Assembly: GCA_963573385.1 (NCBI GenBank)
Contig: CAUYLG010005125.1
Span: forward strand, 46,295 to 110,294
Direction of reading: 5' to 3'
DNA length: 64,000 nt
Origin: Cacajao melanocephalus
Lineage: Eukaryota; Chordata; Mammalia; Primates; Pitheciidae
Shown here piece by piece: positions 62,701-64,000 of this stretch. A program made the position numbers and the translations under genes. Numbering within the stretch: the stretch's first letter is position 1; each line of letters opens with the position of its first letter. The notes under the pieces are model-generated. The model ran no database searches, was not told where the DNA came from, and saw only the letters and a list, made by a program, of their open reading frames with translations.

Positions 62701-63500
62701 TGTAGCTTCATATTATTTCTTTTGTCTATTTCCAAAGATGGACTTGCATATCTTATAGGAAGCCTGCAATGACTAACTCCATCCCATTCTGATACATGGT
62801 CTGTTTACTCAACACTGCTCCATAAAGGTAAATAATTTACTAACATACTTTTGCTTGTAGATTGCCTTACAATTATTCCCAATACACTTCACTTAATCAT
62901 AATTATAGGTTTTCAGTACCTATATATTTGGAGTTTTTAATACATTCTGAGGAAGAAAGAGAGGAAGCAAGGGAGGGATAAATGGAAAAGAGAAAATAAT
63001 GAAAAAATCATTTGCCCATTTATGTATGTAAAAGTCAAAGCTCTGGTGTTAATTTTTCCCCCAAACTTCTCAAAAAGATAGCACAGGTGCAATGACAAGG
63101 ACACACCCTCACATCAGTGTTATTTCTACCAATAAAAGGCATAATATTAATCTCACTGTGAAGAATCATTAGATAAAACCAAATTGAGAGGCATTACCCA
63201 ACATATTTGGCTTGTCTTTTTCTTAAACTTCAAGGCTGAGAAATACAAAGTAAGGATGAGGAACTGATTTTGATTTAAAAATACTCAAAGAATCTAACAA
63301 GTAAATGTAATGTGTTACAACCATTACAAAGGTTACAATGTAATGTAATGTTATAATACATTCATCTGGATTAGCTGGCCAGGAAAAAGAAATCATAAAA
63401 ATATTACAATACTGAAACTTCAGTACTAACCATGAGTGAGATAATATTATTGTATACATTCTAAACATTCTGATTTTGTTAACTGTACTGTGATTATATA
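59756..63500. other. Unassigned sequence
   Basis: About 3.7 kb. No repeat family or gene recognised. Short open frames (for example minus 62365-62640, 91 codons, and minus 61464-61722 in two overlapping frames) show no motif. Around 61690-62060 the base composition is more balanced, possibly an old LTR, but no landmark confirms it. Confidence 0.4.
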
Positions 63501-64000
63501 TGTGGGGAACGCTCCTGTGTGAGACCCCCAGACATTGGGTCTCACCAAACAGTGAGTTTGAGCCCAGACACAGTGTCTCCAGTTGGAGCAAGTCGCGCTA
63601 AGGAAGCAGAAATAAAAGAGGATTTAGTTAAAGTATAAACTGTTGAAAAACACTTGCCAGGTGGCTATGCAGTCATGAGATATAACCCACCCCTATATTT
63701 AGTGCTCATGTGGTGCACTGTCTTTGTCTTGTCAAGCATGCCTTGTTTATTGTTACTAACCCTTTAGGAAAAGGTAGATTTAGAACCTAAGATAAGTGGA
63801 AACTTAGTGTGTATCAGAAAAGAACAAAGTTGTTCTTTGAAGAATGGATAAGGGACTTGATGAACTTAGATAATGAAAAAACCTCCTGCTTAGTTTAATT
63901 AGGTATCTGCTCTTTCTATTCCCCTTTCATCTTTATAGAACCATGCATTTTGTTGTCGTAAGCAACTTCTTAAGCAAATGTATATAAACTGACCCTGCAT
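63501..64000 (+). mobile_element. Probable ERV LTR, cut by the window edge
   Basis: Begins TGTGGGGAACGCTCC and looks like a U3 region: mixed composition, no reading frame, and a TATA box (TATATAAAC) at 63981-63989, after which sequence is missing. The beginning carries a 9-base stem GTGAGACCC/GGGTCTCAC with a 9-base loop (63519-63545). Family not recognised; a DNA transposon end is an alternative. Confidence 0.42.
63981..63989 (+). promoter_or_regulatory. TATA box of the probable LTR
   Basis: TATATAAAC, about 480 bases into the LTR-like segment and close to the window end. Position fits a U3/R boundary; activity unknown. Confidence 0.35.

Overview
The window reads as primate nuclear DNA, most likely human. 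It is AT-rich and intron-less, with no bacterial-style gene packing. It is full of primate and mammalian interspersed repeats: LINE-1, Alu, MaLR/THE1-MST LTRs, a MADE1 mariner MITE, and ancient L2 and MIR. I found no protein-coding gene, exon, tRNA, rRNA or CRISPR array that I can support. Every recognisable reading frame is a decayed piece of a retroelement, and the other open frames are short (up to 131 codons), AT-rich and unlike any family I know. It looks like an intergenic stretch or the inside of a very long intron.

Layout. 1-6.4 kb is mostly unassigned, with one 5'-truncated L1 end. 6.4-12.5 kb holds MLT1-type LTRs, an Alu and a fossil ERV pol piece (reverse transcriptase C-terminus plus RNase H) followed by an L2. 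14-17.2 kb holds a cluster of DNA transposons (a Charlie/MER1-like element, MADE1, a Tigger/MER8-like element) among MIRs. 17.2-19.4 kb is one complete LTR-internal-LTR MaLR element with a matching 5-bp target duplication. 20-26.2 kb has MIR, L2, a THE1/MST LTR, an old L1M end containing an AT palindrome, and an L1 end split by a truncated Alu. 27.4-31.6 kb is one LINE-1 insertion with a 5' inversion, a short 3' transduction and an 11-bp target duplication. 34.4-35.2 kb is a GC-richer solo LTR on the minus strand with TATA and poly(A) signals. 36-40.6 kb has an Alu, a diverged local duplication and a small hAT-like MITE. 41.7-48 kb is an LTR district (MER52-like, another ERV LTR, MLT1, MST) with L2 and MIR. 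49-53.6 kb has an Alu, a microsatellite, an L2 and a 61-bp local duplication. 53.6-55.5 kb is an L1 whose 3' end was remodelled into a 500-bp block of TG/TA microsatellite and inverted copies of its own sequence. 55.8-58.2 kb has two MIRs, an Alu and a truncated MaLR 3' end. 58.2-64 kb is mostly unassigned apart from an old L1M end and a probable LTR cut by the window edge.

No set of genes works together here. The content is a layered record of insertions: L2/MIR oldest, then L1M, MLT1 and DNA transposons, then MST/THE1 and ERV LTRs, then L1P and Alu. I see no undescribed functional system. The observations most worth checking are the inverted microsatellite block at 54.55-55.14 kb, the twin-primed L1 with 3' transduction at 27.4-31.6 kb, the MADE1 hairpin at 15.3 kb, and two pairs of local duplications. 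Subfamily names are from recognition by eye and should be confirmed with RepeatMasker/Dfam.
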